Source: Solicoccozyma terricola
Lineage: Eukaryota; Basidiomycota; Tremellomycetes; Filobasidiales; Piskurozymaceae
Reading direction: 5' to 3'
Assembly: GCA_001600875.1 (NCBI GenBank)
Contig: BCLD01000014.1
Span: 714,924 to 778,923 of the forward strand
DNA: 64,000 bases
Part shown: positions 1 through 12,100 of the stretch, piece after piece
Numbering within the stretch: the stretch's first letter is position 1
Layout of the letters: each line of letters begins with the position of its first letter
Program-made: the position numbers and the translations under genes
Notes under the pieces: model-generated
Told to the model about the DNA's origin: nothing
The model's database searches: none
Seen by the model: the letters and a program-made list of their open reading frames with translations, nothing else

Positions 1-72
1 GGGTAGTGAGGTGGGTGATTGTATACTCACTCACTCGAGACTGACCCCGTTCCTGCATACTGACCTGAAGAA

Positions 73-102
73 TCTCGGTCTCGGTCTCGGTCTCGGTCTC
101 GA
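73..102. repeat. (TCTCGG)5 microsatellite
   Basis: Five tandem copies of TCTCGG, the last imperfect (TCTCGA), in the region upstream of the first gene. Confidence 0.85.
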
Positions 103-338
103 TCTCCCTCCTACCCACAGCTACGAGTATCAGTCATCATCACTTCCCCATCACATCGACATCCAATAACACATCAAACGTATTTCCTACCAATATCAAC
201 TTTTTTATCATCTTTGAAATCTTTAACTAGGTATTTTAAAATAAATAATCAAGATCAGGAACAAGGTTGGGATTGGAAAGTGGGGAAAGGGGAGATGGGT
301 TTGTTGGATGGTTTGGTGGCTGGGATTGAGGTGAGTGT

Positions 339-369
339 GGGGGGGCGGGGGGGGGGGAAGGGGGAGGGG
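339..369 (+). repeat. G-rich tract, potential G-quadruplex
   Basis: Runs of 7 and 11 G separated by a single C, followed by further G4 blocks. The tract lies about 180 bp before the first ATG on the coding strand. Four or more G-runs in 31 bp meet the usual G-quadruplex pattern; formation is inferred. Confidence 0.6.
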
Positions 370-543
370 TACCGGGAACCCAACAGTCGGCAGGAAAACA
401 GATGATAATAACAATCTTTCGTACCCCGCTTTCAGCTATTCGATCGACACGCACTCTACCCTTTCACTTCACCATTTACTACAGCGACTACAACGACAAC
501 AACGGCGACGGGGACGGCAACGGCAACGGCTACATCATCATCC

Positions 544-2973
544 ATGAATTCACCATCCCAATCACCTTCATCTCTCAATCACTCACGACCTTCTCCAACA
601 TCCACTGGCTCACCATCCAAGTTAAAGACATCACCATCCGGTATCCCTCTTCCTACTCCTTCCCCAGCTTCACCGTTAAACCACGGTTCACCTCGTTCAT
701 CTCGATTAGGTGGTATCCCACGTAGAAACTCATTCGCTTCGAAAAATAGAACAATCGATAGGTTCTTAATCGTTTTTAGTGGGAGAGATCCAACGGTTGA
801 TGGTGTTTGGGAAGATGATGAAGAGTGGAAATTGGGTTTACGTGGTTTGAAGAGGGAACAGGAAATCAACGTCGTGGTTCCAACGACGACGACGACAACC
901 GAAAAGGGAACAGGTGGTTTACCTTCACCATCACCTTCACCTTCGGATAAAGATTCACAAGGAAACGTTGTGGTGGTGGAAAAATCTAGACCGATTGTTT
1001 CAAGGTCATCCACTTCGTTATCAATGGATAACATGACAAACATTGGTACGACGAGGAGAGGTCGAACTAGGATAACATCGAATTGGAAAAAAGAACTCGA
1101 TGGTGTAGGATGGGAAAATGTAGCGGATGAATTGAAAAAGAGGAAAGTTTCTTATGGAGTCGTGTTGGGGAATGAATCGTCGTCGTCGTCGTCGTCGGCG
1201 GCGGTCGTGATTGATGGAAATACGACAAGGAAACAAGTTAGGGAACCTGGTTTACTAACAGCTGTAGCTGGTTTGATCGCAAGATCACCAAATCTTCCTG
1301 GAAGAAAAGAATTCAACGTCGAAAATAGGTGGTGGAATCAGTCAATTGATGAAGACGCCGTGATGGTAGGGTTCAAAGTAGTTAATCCGCCGCCGCCTAC
1401 GTCGAGTATACAGCAGTTGGAGATGACAGGCGGCGGCGGCGGCGGCGGAAAGGTTAATGACAATGGTACGACAGACGGGGCATCAAACTCGAGACTGTCT
1501 CCATGGCCATACTGACATCGCTGTTTACAAAATACCACCCGCACAGGTAAACGACAGCATGTTCCTACATCACCCCTCGAGATCGACGTAGCCAACGAAG
1601 CCAAACGAATGCGTATCGGAAACGCCACGATTGATCCCCAATCCACTCAACGACCTCCACTCACAACGAGCAACTCTGGCTCAGGACAATGGATGTCTAC
1701 CCAGAACAACCTCACATCCGCGATCGGTGGTGTAGGACTCTCACAGGCTTCAATGTTACCACCTGAGCAGATACAGGCATTGTTGAGGGCTCAGCAGATG
1801 GCGGTGTTGCAACAGAGAGCAGCAGTCGCAGCGTCACAGCAAAAGGGTCAGACATCGATGAGCAATGACGATCAACAACAGCAAAGGCAACTGCAGATGA
1901 GGCAGATGCAACAGATGCAGCAGACGCAGCAGCAGCAGCAGCAACAAGTTCAACGACCACAGGATCCACCTGCCGGTGGTCCACCAAAGTCCACTCCGGT
2001 TTGGACAGGCAAGATTACGTTGCGATTCCCGAATAGTCAGACGTCAGATCCGAGTGAGTCGACCGATCGCATAACGCCGATGAACACTCTTTGCTAATGA
2101 TCCTTCTGCGCAGTGGCACCGGTCGTGATCGCCAATGTCTTTGACGCCAACGTCACTGCAGACGTTCGAAGAGAGTTGTGGCCAACTGATGGTGAGCAAA
2201 CCGGAATTACCACCCCCCCCCCCGGGGGGGGGGGGGGGGCGAGGGACGCGGCGGCCCACAACACAACATCATTCGCTGATGCCACCGTTACCCCCCCGTT
2301 TCAGGCCTCGTGACAACTGGCATCCGTCGTCTCGACATGATGTCCCTTGGCGCATTGCTCAAACAGAAGGTCTGTACCACAGTCCACTTTGCAAGCATGC
2401 CGGATACTCGCGTGCCCAACAACGGAGCCGCATTCGCAGGATTCGTGGACAAGATGTTGAAGAACAGGGTTGTACGTACTCGACCTAGATCTCGAGATGC
2501 TTGTGCTTATCCCTCCCTTTTAACCTTTTGGCAGATGTACATTTGCAACTTTGGTCCGACTTCGAAACACGGCATCGTTTTGTTCGCCATGGCACCGAAC
2601 CAGGGTACCCAGAAGCTGCTAGGAGCGGTGTTTATGGTTCGTTGGATGCGTTACCATGGACTGCTTCCACAAGTCTGACAGCTGCTGACGTCTGCTTTTT
2701 GCGGCGGCGCAGGGTAACCCAATCCCAGACAGCCTCGGTCAAAACGGCTTTCCTCAGACAGACGCCAATCAGCAGCAAGCTCCGGGGTCTATGAACCCGG
2801 CGCAACTGCAAGATCCGCTAATCCAGTCGCAGAACGGGTGGCAGCAACCGCAGATAACATTGACACAGCAGCAGCAGCAGCAATTGACACAACTCCATCA
2901 ACAGCAGCAGCAGCAGCAGCATCAACAGCAGCAGATGCAACAACAGCAACAACAGCAGATGCAACAACAACAA

Positions 2974-3004
<31 letters not shown>

Positions 3005-3216
3005 CTCCACAGGTTGCCTTACCGCCACAGTCTCGTCCAACAGGCCAAATCCCGGGCATCGCCAACATTCCTCCCGAGCAGATCAAGGCTTTTCTGCGCC
3101 GCGCTGGCTTGCCTGACGATGTCGACACGCTTACACAACAGCAAGTGGCTGAACGCATGATGGCAGCGTCGCGAATTATCCAGCAGGAAAAGTCTGGCGT
3201 CGTCGCGGCAACGTAG
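544..3216 (+). CDS. Glutamine-rich Mediator subunit 25-like protein (tentative)
   Basis: Six exons (544-1465, 1547-2053, 2114-2191, 2305-2471, 2535-2636, 2713-3216) joined by GT-AG introns give about 759 residues. The first 45 residues are Ser/Pro-rich. They are followed by a fold starting RFLIVFSGRDPTVDGVW and a later helix-strand WENVADELKKRKVSYGVV, which resemble the ends of the Med25 von Willebrand A domain. The middle domain runs from PVWTGKITLRFPN through LWPTDGLVTTGIRRLDMMSL to MYICNFGPTSKHGIVLF; its pattern fits the Med25 activator-interacting (ACID/PTOV) domain. PolyQ blocks lie at residues about 420-440 and in the last exon. If correct, it is a nuclear coactivator linking activators to RNA polymerase II. 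Fungal Med25 is poorly conserved, so another Q-rich coactivator remains possible. It is convergent with the copper ATPase, with 70 bp between stop codons. Confidence 0.5.
2213..2239. repeat. C11G16 homopolymer inverted repeat inside an intron
   Basis: Eleven C directly followed by sixteen G, a perfect 11-bp self-complementary block, inside the 113-nt third intron of the Med25-like gene (2192-2304). A smaller C7G5 version occurs in an intron of the neighbouring copper ATPase (3610-3621). Confidence 0.9.
2865..3003 (+). repeat. Coding CAG/CAA repeat (polyglutamine)
   Basis: Interrupted CAG/CAA/CAT/ATG repeat in the last exon of the Med25-like gene, translated as Q-rich sequence with occasional H, M and L. 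Mixed codons suggest an old tract kept for its protein sequence rather than a pure slippage array. Confidence 0.85.
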
Positions 3217-3286
3217 AACACATGTCATTTGTATCATCTCTCATAACCCAAGCGTGGCAGATTGTATGGATCGTCGGATGACAGAC

Positions 3287-6200
3287 TCAGAGTCCCCACT
3301 TGAGAGCGAGTGAGCTCAGGACCACGCTGCAGAGGGTGCGAAATCAGGCGAGACGAATGAGAACATCACTCGGACTTGCTCACCTAGTACTGGACAAAGC
3401 CATCGCCAACGCAGCCCAGACAGGCGGCAACTTGATCCGATTGTGAAAGTAGAAGGCACCAGCAGCAAAAGGTATACAGACGACTGCTTGCATACTATCA
3501 GCAACCAAGTCATCGCAGTCCAGCGAGTCTAGCGCTCACCGTTGAAGATAAATGCCCATGTGAGGTTCAACTTTTGGCGGCTAATGGAGGTGCAGACTCA
3601 GAACATGATCCCCCCCGGGGGCACGCGTTAATGCTACAACTCACTTGTAGACCTTCCGTGATATCTTGAGCAAGGTCGTGATCGACGCCAGATTGGAGTG
3701 AAGCAGCACAAAGTCAGCGGAAGCCAACGTCGCCTGGGAACCATGTGACACTATTGGTGAAGGGGTGTCATTAGACTTTAGAGATGCCGGCCAACCTGGT
3801 AAAGACTCACTCGCTACTGCTACGTCAGCTTGCTTCAGGGCAACGGTGTCGTTAAGACCGTCTGTAAGGAGTAAGACGTATCAGCCGAAGAGATCGCGGT
3901 GCAGCGAACTTGCCTCGCCACTGACCACCAACAAACAACACAACATTCCTTTTGCGTCTCTGGCTCACACCAAGCATCTTTGCGAGCGTTTCCATTGCTC
4001 CACCGTCCGCCTCCCGCGTCTGGTTTTGTAACATGGCGATGTAATCCGCCTTGGCCTCGGGGAGCACGCCGGCAATCACATGGTCCTCGGATATGCCGAC
4101 TTGTCGAGCCACTGCTTGTGCGGTCTTGAGCGAGTCGCCAGACAGCATCATGACCTGATATCGCCCGCTGAGCTGTGCAATTACCTGTCGGGCTTCAGGA
4201 CGAGGTGGATCAGCGATGGCAAACTTTGCCACCAGTTTGGCCGGCAAATCTGAGGAAATTCGCAAGGCCGCCAGTATCACGGTGTTGGCTTCATCTTCCC
4301 ATTTGACTTGGAGACTGGCTCCTCCTTGAATTTCACCGATTTCGATGCCAGATTCCCTCAAATGCTTGCCGTTCCCGAGCCACAGCTCGACCGTTTGGGA
4401 GTCACCGCCTTGAGTCACGTTGAAGGCGGCGGTGAGCCCACGACCGGGTGTTTCTTTGATGCGAAGTAACTCGACACCGAGGGTGGCATTGGAGACTTGC
4501 GCAGAGGCAAAATTCTTGAGAGCGGCACCGATAGGGTGACTAGATTCAGCTTCGGCACGGTTGATTGCAGCGAGGCAAAGAAGGCGGATCTGTTCGGGAT
4601 TCGCCTCCCCCATTTCGGTTTCCAGCCACTCGGTGTCAGTGACGATCATCTGGCCACCCGTAGTTATGGTTCCTGTCTTATCGAGAACGATCTGGAAGAT
4701 AATTTACAAGTCAGCAAAGTTTTATAGGACTCATTTCGACCGACCGACCCGACTGACATGGGTCACGCTTGTTGCTGCTTGGAAAGCCTCTCCTCCGCCA
4801 CTGGCGAGGATACCAGCTGAAGCCGTGATGCCAGATCCAACAGCTTGCGCAGTAGGTGTTGCCAATCCTGCTCCACACGGACAGGATACAACCAGAGCAG
4901 CAATAGCACTGAAAGCAAACAACGTTAAAGGTTGTCATATCAGGGCCGGTAGAGCCATACTCACAATTGGAAGGAGAAGAACACCCGATCGCTGGTCGTC
5001 CTCTCGCCATCATTGAGGTAGTCATCGGGCATGGCGCCAGACAACGATACTCCCAGCCAGATGACCAGGACAACGAGAGCTATGTAGATGATTATCGGCG
5101 TAAACACAGCGGTAAACTTCTCTGCCACCTTGGCGATTGGCGCTTTCCGTGCAGACGCCTTGTTCATGGCGGCGATAAGGCCCTCCACCATTGTGTCGCG
5201 AGCGACAGCAGTAACGCGGATGGTGATTGATTCACTTTGATTGATCGTTCCCGTCCAAACCTCGTCGCCCACGGTTTTTTTCACTGGCAGAGACTCTCCC
5301 GTGAGACTAGACTCGTCGAAGGTAGTATCGCCACGAACGATTATACCATCTGCTGGAGGTAGGTCTCCAGGACGGATGAGGAGGAAGTCACCTATATCCA
5401 AGAGGTCGGCGGGCGTTGCTATGAAGGATTGGGGCACGCTTGAGGGAGGTTTGGCCTCTCCGACATCGCTCGTTGAGGTTTCCGAAAAGTCTGTAACATT
5501 TTCGGCATTCAAGAGTAGCGCCTCCTCGGGCCTTAGGTTATTGAGAGCAGATACGGCGCTGGTGGTCTGCAGAGGAAAACAATCAGCTCCCAGTCCCCAT
5601 TTTATCTGCTTTTATCGACGTACTTTTGATTTGGCATAAGCCTCCAGCGCCCTTCCACCCAGGATGAACATAATTAGAAAGACTGAGCTATCAAAGTAGG
5701 ACATGTGACTGGTTGCCCCTTTTCCGGCTTGGACATCCAGTGCCATCATTGCCACAGAAGCAAAGTAGCTGGTCGACGTGGATAGGACGACAAGGAGATC
5801 CATGGAGCCGAATGAGAAGAAGGATCGCCACGTCAAACTCTTAGACGATGAATTGCGACGGAGAAGAGCGTTGATAGGACGTCGTAAATGAGGTTTCATG
5901 CTCTTCCAAGCTCGAGAATAGAACAATCTGCGGAGGAGCCGGGGAGCTGTCAGCCTCTAGAGCAGCTGGACATGATTTTGTTCAATTCACCGTCCCACTC
6001 CGAATTGGACGACGGTAGCCAACGGCCACAATGCAATTGTTCCCCTTGTCGCTCCACCCCAAATCTGCGTCTCCCAATACTGTCTGAAGGGGTTACTCAT
6101 CGGCAAGGCTACCATCCCCACGATAGCACTACAATCAGGAGATCCCGGTCATCAGTTGTCTAGTCTCGTCTGTATCGCGCTCAGTGAACTCACATGATGA

Positions 6201-7826
6201 ACGTTGGTATAGCGAAAACGACTGCCACCATAAAATGAACAATCAACGTCCTCTGTTCTTTACGTCCGATTTCTTGAGCTCGTTCGCTGACACTCTTGAT
6301 TTTGACGAGGGACGCTTGAAAGCCTTCGTCGACGTTGTTGAAGGTGCGAAGTATCGATCGAACCGTATGAGGATATTGCGGGAGGTAGGTGATTGTAGAC
6401 CGTGCGATGTGGGTCGTGGGTGAGGAGGAAGACGCAGACCTGGAGAGAGAGAAGGGTGTGTATGATTTGATCTCATTGGCCTTGAGCAATTTGGACATAT
6501 GCGTGTCCAACTTGCGTGTGCATTCTCTGCGAGACGAGATGATATTGTCGTCAATCCGATGCTGATTGTGTTTCTTTTCTCTTTTGACGAAACATACCTG
6601 CAGGAAACGCCATCAACCTGGACCTCAATCTCCCTCTCCTTGTTGATCTCCTTCCCCTTGTCCTTTTCTTTGGACTCCACACTGACAATTTCAACTGAAT
6701 ACCCCGTCTCTTCCACAGCTTTACACACCTCCTCCGCACTAATCACCGCCTCATCAAACTCCGCTCTCCCACTGGCATGCATCACCGATATCTCGACCGA
6801 GGTTACTCCTGGTGTAGCGAGTAAGTTTGTGGTGATGGAAGATGAACAAGAGGAACATGTCATTCCTTCAATTGAGATGGTGAGAATTTTAATCCCAGTT
6901 TTATCTTGTCGAGCGGATGTTTCATCATCATCAGGGGATGACAGAGCGGTATCAGAAACGATCGAACATTCGAATCCAGCATCGTCGATCATTTCGGCAA
7001 TCTTGTCTTTGTCGAGCCTGCTTGCATCATATCGTATGGTTCCGGATGAGGAGAGGACATCGATATCGGTGGAGAAGATGGAAGGATGATTCAACGTGGA
7101 GTTGATTGATGATACACATGCTCTAAAAATGGCCAACGAATTGAAATGGTCAGTGGGGTGCCGTCGCAGTGAAAGAGGCGCGAGGAAGAGAATAACGCAC
7201 GAGCATGTCATTCCAGAGATTGAGAATGTAACTTCCCGGATCTTGGCCTTCTGTGACGCCTCGATGACGACTGTCGTTTGACCCTCGTCCTCGGCCCCGA
7301 TCTTCTTCGAATCCCGACGCAACCTTGTCATATCGTCTACTGTAGTCGACGAACTGCTCCTCACTCCGTCGACTGCCTCTTGCTCCGCCTCAGCTTGGCA
7401 AGCCTCACAGTTCTCGACGTGGCGTTGATATCGAGCTTGTTGGGTGGCGGAGAGAGGGATCGCAGAGGAGTCGCTGGAAGCGAGAGGGGATAAGAGTGGA
7501 AGGTAAGATTTAATTCTGCCGATAAATCCTTTGTCCTTGGGATGGGTAGTCATGTCATCGTATGCCTCGTCGGTGGCGATCTCAAACCCTCCTTCTTCTC
7601 TCAAAACCTCCTTGACGGTTTGGACCACTTTCCTTTCCTTCTTCGTACTCCTAGTAGCGAGTTGGAAGGAGACGGTCCTATCCAGCAAGGAGGTGCGCAA
7701 GTCTCTGATGCTGGAGTTGCGGATGAAGGGTTCGAGTAGGGAGGATATGTGGGAAGTGCACGAAGGACAGTGCATGTTTGGGATGAGCAGAGTGGTAGAC
7801 ATGGTGAGTGTGTCGTGTCCGGGCAT
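3287..7826 (-). CDS. CCC2: Copper-transporting P1B-type ATPase
   Basis: Moves Cu(I) from cytosol into the late-Golgi lumen for loading of multicopper oxidases (family knowledge, CCC2/ATP7 group). Three N-terminal heavy-metal domains are visible: NMHCPSC, GMTCSAC (split by an intron near 7190) and GMTCSSC. Then come the actuator TGES loop (DESSLTGESLPVKK), the membrane metal motif SCPCGAGLATPTAQ, the phosphorylation site VLDKTGT, SSHPIG, MLSGDS and, across an intron, VGDGLNDTVALKQADVA. The end reads NRQKLNLTWAFIFN and SVVLSSLALKWGL, as in full-length family members. At least eight introns. The start at 7826 is the longest frame; 7802 (MSTTLL) is equally good. CPC is followed by GAGLATP rather than ALGLATP, and MLSGDS replaces the usual TGDN. 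Nothing is broken. Confidence 0.93.
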
Positions 7827-9191
7827 GGGTGATTTGTTGTTGAGGATGGCGAGGGATGGGGAGGGGTGGAAGGGGGAGTGCTGTGGTAGAAAATATTATG
7901 ATGATGCTGCCACAGCGAGTTCAAGTTGGCACAAATGGCTCATTTCCCCGCATTTCCCCGCATTTTTCTATTTTTGCTATTTTTTGCAGGGTAGATGGCA
8001 ATTCATGGCCATGGTCACCACGACACACTGAGGTGACCGTGGTTCGCAGATGGGATGAGGGGGGTCATGTTGTGGCAGGCAATCATGTCGATTATGTGAT
8101 TCCTACTGGGTAGACTAAATCCGCAACCATTTCGGGGGAAGATAACAGGCAGCAGCAGACTGTGGACTGGCAGGCCAGGGGCTATCTCTATCTGGCACAA
8201 CTAGCGTAGGATATTGGAGTCCAAACCACGGTGTCAGGTACTCGAAGTTAAGAAACGGAAGATAGATAGACCCTCGACTGGGAAAAACGCAGATCATTTC
8301 ATTTGGTCATGTAATGTCCCGGCCAAGTCTTCCAGCTTTCTAGATATCATCCAGGTGCTTGTAACAAATTACAGTCATCTAACAATTCCGAGGAAGACTT
8401 ATTCCAGTGTCTCTTGATCTAAGAAATCACCCTATGCCTCTTACGAATTGTCCCCGTAGGTTCAGTTGCCTTTCATTGTTGCTGGTTTGACTGCCATTTC
8501 GAATTTGTTTTTCGGAGATTGAATCCAGGTAAGACGTCAGAATCAGGGATATCTGCATGTGTTGTTCCGGCGTATTGCTGTGTTTTGATAGGTGAAAGGG
8601 GGTGTGCGAGTAACACAGGCGGCTACTTGCATCGATCTCCCCCGCTCTTCCTCCCAGGTTAATTCCCTTGACTGGGTCACCCGGTCAGCCGGATCAGCCG
8701 TGCAAAGCGATAAAGACGAGAGTAAGAGGCCAATAGATGCCTCCGATAGAGGGCTGCAGAAGCATCATGGAATTCGGCACATGTTGCTTGATCGGTGGGA
8801 GGGGTGGTGATACTTCTCGAGGATATGTGCAAAGCAGGTGATCGCGAGGTCAAAGATGGAGGACATTGATGTGGTCGTGGCCAGTTCCGGACAGGACCTG
8901 GAGCAGGATGCCGAGGATGTGGTCTTTGCGGGGTGCTACGAGTACGAGACGTTGTTGACCCTAGTAGAGATTGGTATTTTCCCTGTATTTAGGGTATTTT
9001 CTGATTTGGGTGGCGAATACGTGTCTTATTTGATCGGATGAGCAAGATCGAGATCACACACACGGACGAGTCGATTCAAACAGAACAGAACAGCACTCAA
9101 TGGCGGGTAGACTTGGTCTCTGATACACAGACACACAGACACCTCCCCGCCTCCCCACCTCCACACCTCCCCACCTCCGCCTCGGCTCAAC
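7827..9191. other. Divergent intergenic region between CCC2 and RAD4
   Basis: 1.36 kb between two divergent genes, long for this gene-dense window. It contains a 10-bp direct repeat near the CCC2 start (7942-7961). It also contains a 61-codon ATG frame at 8856-9041 with coding-like codon use for its first half but no recognisable product. No RNA gene was recognised. Confidence 0.5.
7942..7961. promoter_or_regulatory. Direct repeat CATTTCCCCG x2 upstream of CCC2
   Basis: Two back-to-back copies of CATTTCCCCG followed by CATTTTT, about 115-135 bp upstream of the CCC2 start. Position and duplication suggest a regulator-binding site; the factor is unknown and the role is inferred. Confidence 0.3.
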
Positions 9192-12100
9192 ATGGCAAGG
9201 TTGTCTGCTGCCGCCGCTGCCGCCGCTACCAACGGTCGCGTGCTACGGAGTATCGGTGGACCACCTCCCAAACCTGCCAAAGCCAAACCAGGACCAACGA
9301 GAAAGGCACCGGTAAAGGCATCGGAGAAGGGAAAGAATGTGATAGCGAGGGATATGGCCGAAATGGTTGGTGAGTCTCTTTGCTGCTCGCTGCTGCTTGC
9401 TGTCCCTGGATGTTTTCTTTCTCGCATTACGAATCTTAACTCCATATCTTGCTATCTCCCATTGGCGACTTATCAGAATCATCAGAATCAGAGGAAGAAA
9501 TGGAAGAGGTTGTGGTTCAACCGACTCCTGGTCTCAATGTCATCTCCCAACCAATGTCTCGAGCTACATCCGCCGCTCATTCAAACACCACAAATGGCAC
9601 TCCACGTACCTCCACCCCTCAGAGCACTCCAGGTCGACCAAGTGGAACAACTGGTACGGCGACTGAAGATGAGAGCATGATGGGAATGAGCACAAACGAT
9701 GAGGATACAGCAGATGAAAGTGCTTTACCGTTCGATTATGGATTCGATCTTGAGGATGGAGCTGAGAAAGTGGAGCAACCAGTTGCGGGATCAAGTACGG
9801 GTGTTGGAACCTTGGAAGGTGGTCAAGGTGGTCCGGTGGTGATTACCCTTGGGAAGGAGATGACGGAGGAAGCAAAGAAGAAAAGGATTGCGATGGAGAA
9901 TAGGAGGTGAGAGAGGGCGTCGGTCGAGCGACGTTCCAACTGCGTCGGCATCGGCGTCGGCGTCGGCATCTGGCTGATTGGTCTCGGTGGTCAATCAGGA
10001 AACCCCTCACCTCAAGAGATCGAGCTCTGAGGCTGGAAGCTCATAAAATGCATGCAACGGCGCTGTTGGCAAATGCCAGTATCAGGAATAGGTGGTGCAG
10101 TGATACACTGCTGAAGGTGAGTTGATTGCGTACGGTATTAGACACCGATCATGCTGATCCCGATGTCATCAGTCTCGCCTTTTATCACTCCTCCCCAACC
10201 ACATCCATCAAGCTTTTCACATCACGCCGTCTACATATCCCGACATTGCGAAACGGTCTCGACTCTTCCTCGAGGCGCTACAAAGTCTGGCTAGCTGGTG
10301 GGCAAACGAATTTTTCGAAGTTCCAAACGACTTTAGGAGTGTTGGAATTCGGACAAGAACTTGGGATGAGGTGATGGAACTCGTGGACAGTATGCCGAGG
10401 TTGAAGGTGGACTTGAAGGGCAAGGGAAAAGAGGAGGCAGAGGCTGATGATGAATACACCGCGTGGATTGACAAATTGGGTCAAGGTGGAGAGCGAATAC
10501 GGACAGTCAAAAGCATGCAGAAGAAGGCGCTGCAAGGTTATGGAGGAAGAGATACGTCTGCGCAGCTCTTCGTCTCGTTGTGTCGTGCGATGGGTCTCGG
10601 AGCGCGCTTAGTGACCAGTCTGCAACCGGTCAACTGGCGGGCGGACAAGCACACCACGCCAAATAAAAAAGTGACACTGAACAAGGAGGACGCAACGGAG
10701 GTGCTACGAGTGCAGCGAGAACAAGAGGAAGCCGCATCGCCGAAGAAACCACCGGTATCTTGGCTCGTCAAGGAGGCCGCTGCTGCGGTGCAAGCCAGTA
10801 AATCGCGAGGGTCACCGAGAAAAGTCCCACGCAAAGGCAAGTTAATTGCCAAGACACATTCGGAGGAGGAAGATGATGACGAGATGGAAGAGGTGGTCGT
10901 GCAGACCCCAATCAAGGATGACGATGAGATTCAATACTTGGGTTCCTCGGATGGTCAACGACTGGATGGCGCACCTGTCGTCAAGCTAAAGAAGCACATG
11001 GACGAGCTGTATCGTCTGAAGGCGCCGAAACCGCAAAGACTTGGTGCAGGAACATCATCGAGGCCGAAGAAGAAGGCAAAGGCAGTCGGTGAGCAGTATA
11101 TGTACGGTGCCGGGCCACTACTCAAGCTGAAATTTGAATGCAGACCTCACTTCCCAGCCACCGGTTTTCTGGGCCGAGGTGTACAGTCGACCTGATCAAA
11201 AATGGGTTCCAGTCGATCCCTCTCGCGGGACGATCAAGCGTCGCAAAGATTATGAACCGTCAACCGACTCTGGACCTATTAGGATGCTGTATGTGGTTGC
11301 ATTCGAAGAAGGTGAGTGACTTGGCCATCGAATCCAGAACTCAGACTGATGTTGCGTGACAGACGGTTACGCACGCGAGGTGACAGTTCGCTATGCTCAG
11401 GCTTTCGGTGCTAAGACGTCGAAGTTGCGCGCTCCTGTGGGAAAGAATGGGAATGACTGGTGGACGAGATTGATGAAGACGGTGGAAAGGCCGTATCGAT
11501 TGGTACGATGCTAGTGCAAGTGGTCATACCGACGAGCTCTGACATAAGGCGGTTTCTGGAATCGCAGAAACGAGACGACCTCGAAGACGCAGAATTACAA
11601 ACCAGTCAGATATCCGAGGGAATGCCGATGGTGGTGCAAGGTTTCAAGGATCATCCTCTGTGAGAATCAGCACTGTTCTTGCCATTTTTGCTCTTACCTA
11701 TTCATACTCCCGAATAGATACGTTCTTGAACGCCACCTGAAACGCGAGGAGGTCATCATCCCGAAACGCGAGGTTGGTCGATTCAGAGGTGAAGTTGTAT
11801 ATCGCCGTGAAAACGTGGTCTCCACCAAGACTCCCGAGAATTGGATGCGAATAGGACGCAAGGTCAAGCCGAGGGAGGAGCCGTTGAAGTGGGTGAAGAT
11901 GAGGGCGGTGACGTTGGACAGGAGGCGGGCGCAGGAGTTGGCGGCAATGGAAGGCAGCGAACCCTTGCAACAGGGGTTGTATTCCGAGTGGCAAACAGAG
12001 CTGTACAGACCACCGCCGATCATGGATGTAAGTTGTGCGCGCGGTTGGGTGAACATCAACATGTCAAGCTGATCTCGGCGTGGTATCTTGCGATAGGGAA

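Larger units (their letters stand above)
1..543. other. Upstream region of the Med25-like gene
   Basis: No convincing coding sequence; the short frames here are low-complexity. It holds a hexamer microsatellite (73-102), a G-rich tract (339-369) and a run of CAACGAC/GGCAAC-type repeats just before the ATG at 544. It probably contains the promoter and 5' leader of the gene that follows. The left edge of the window cuts off anything further upstream. Confidence 0.5.

Noticed and set aside
2922..3221. Cysteine-rich frame on the minus strand over the CAG repeat
   Set aside because: It is only the reverse-strand reading of the polyglutamine codons; the + frame carries the gene.
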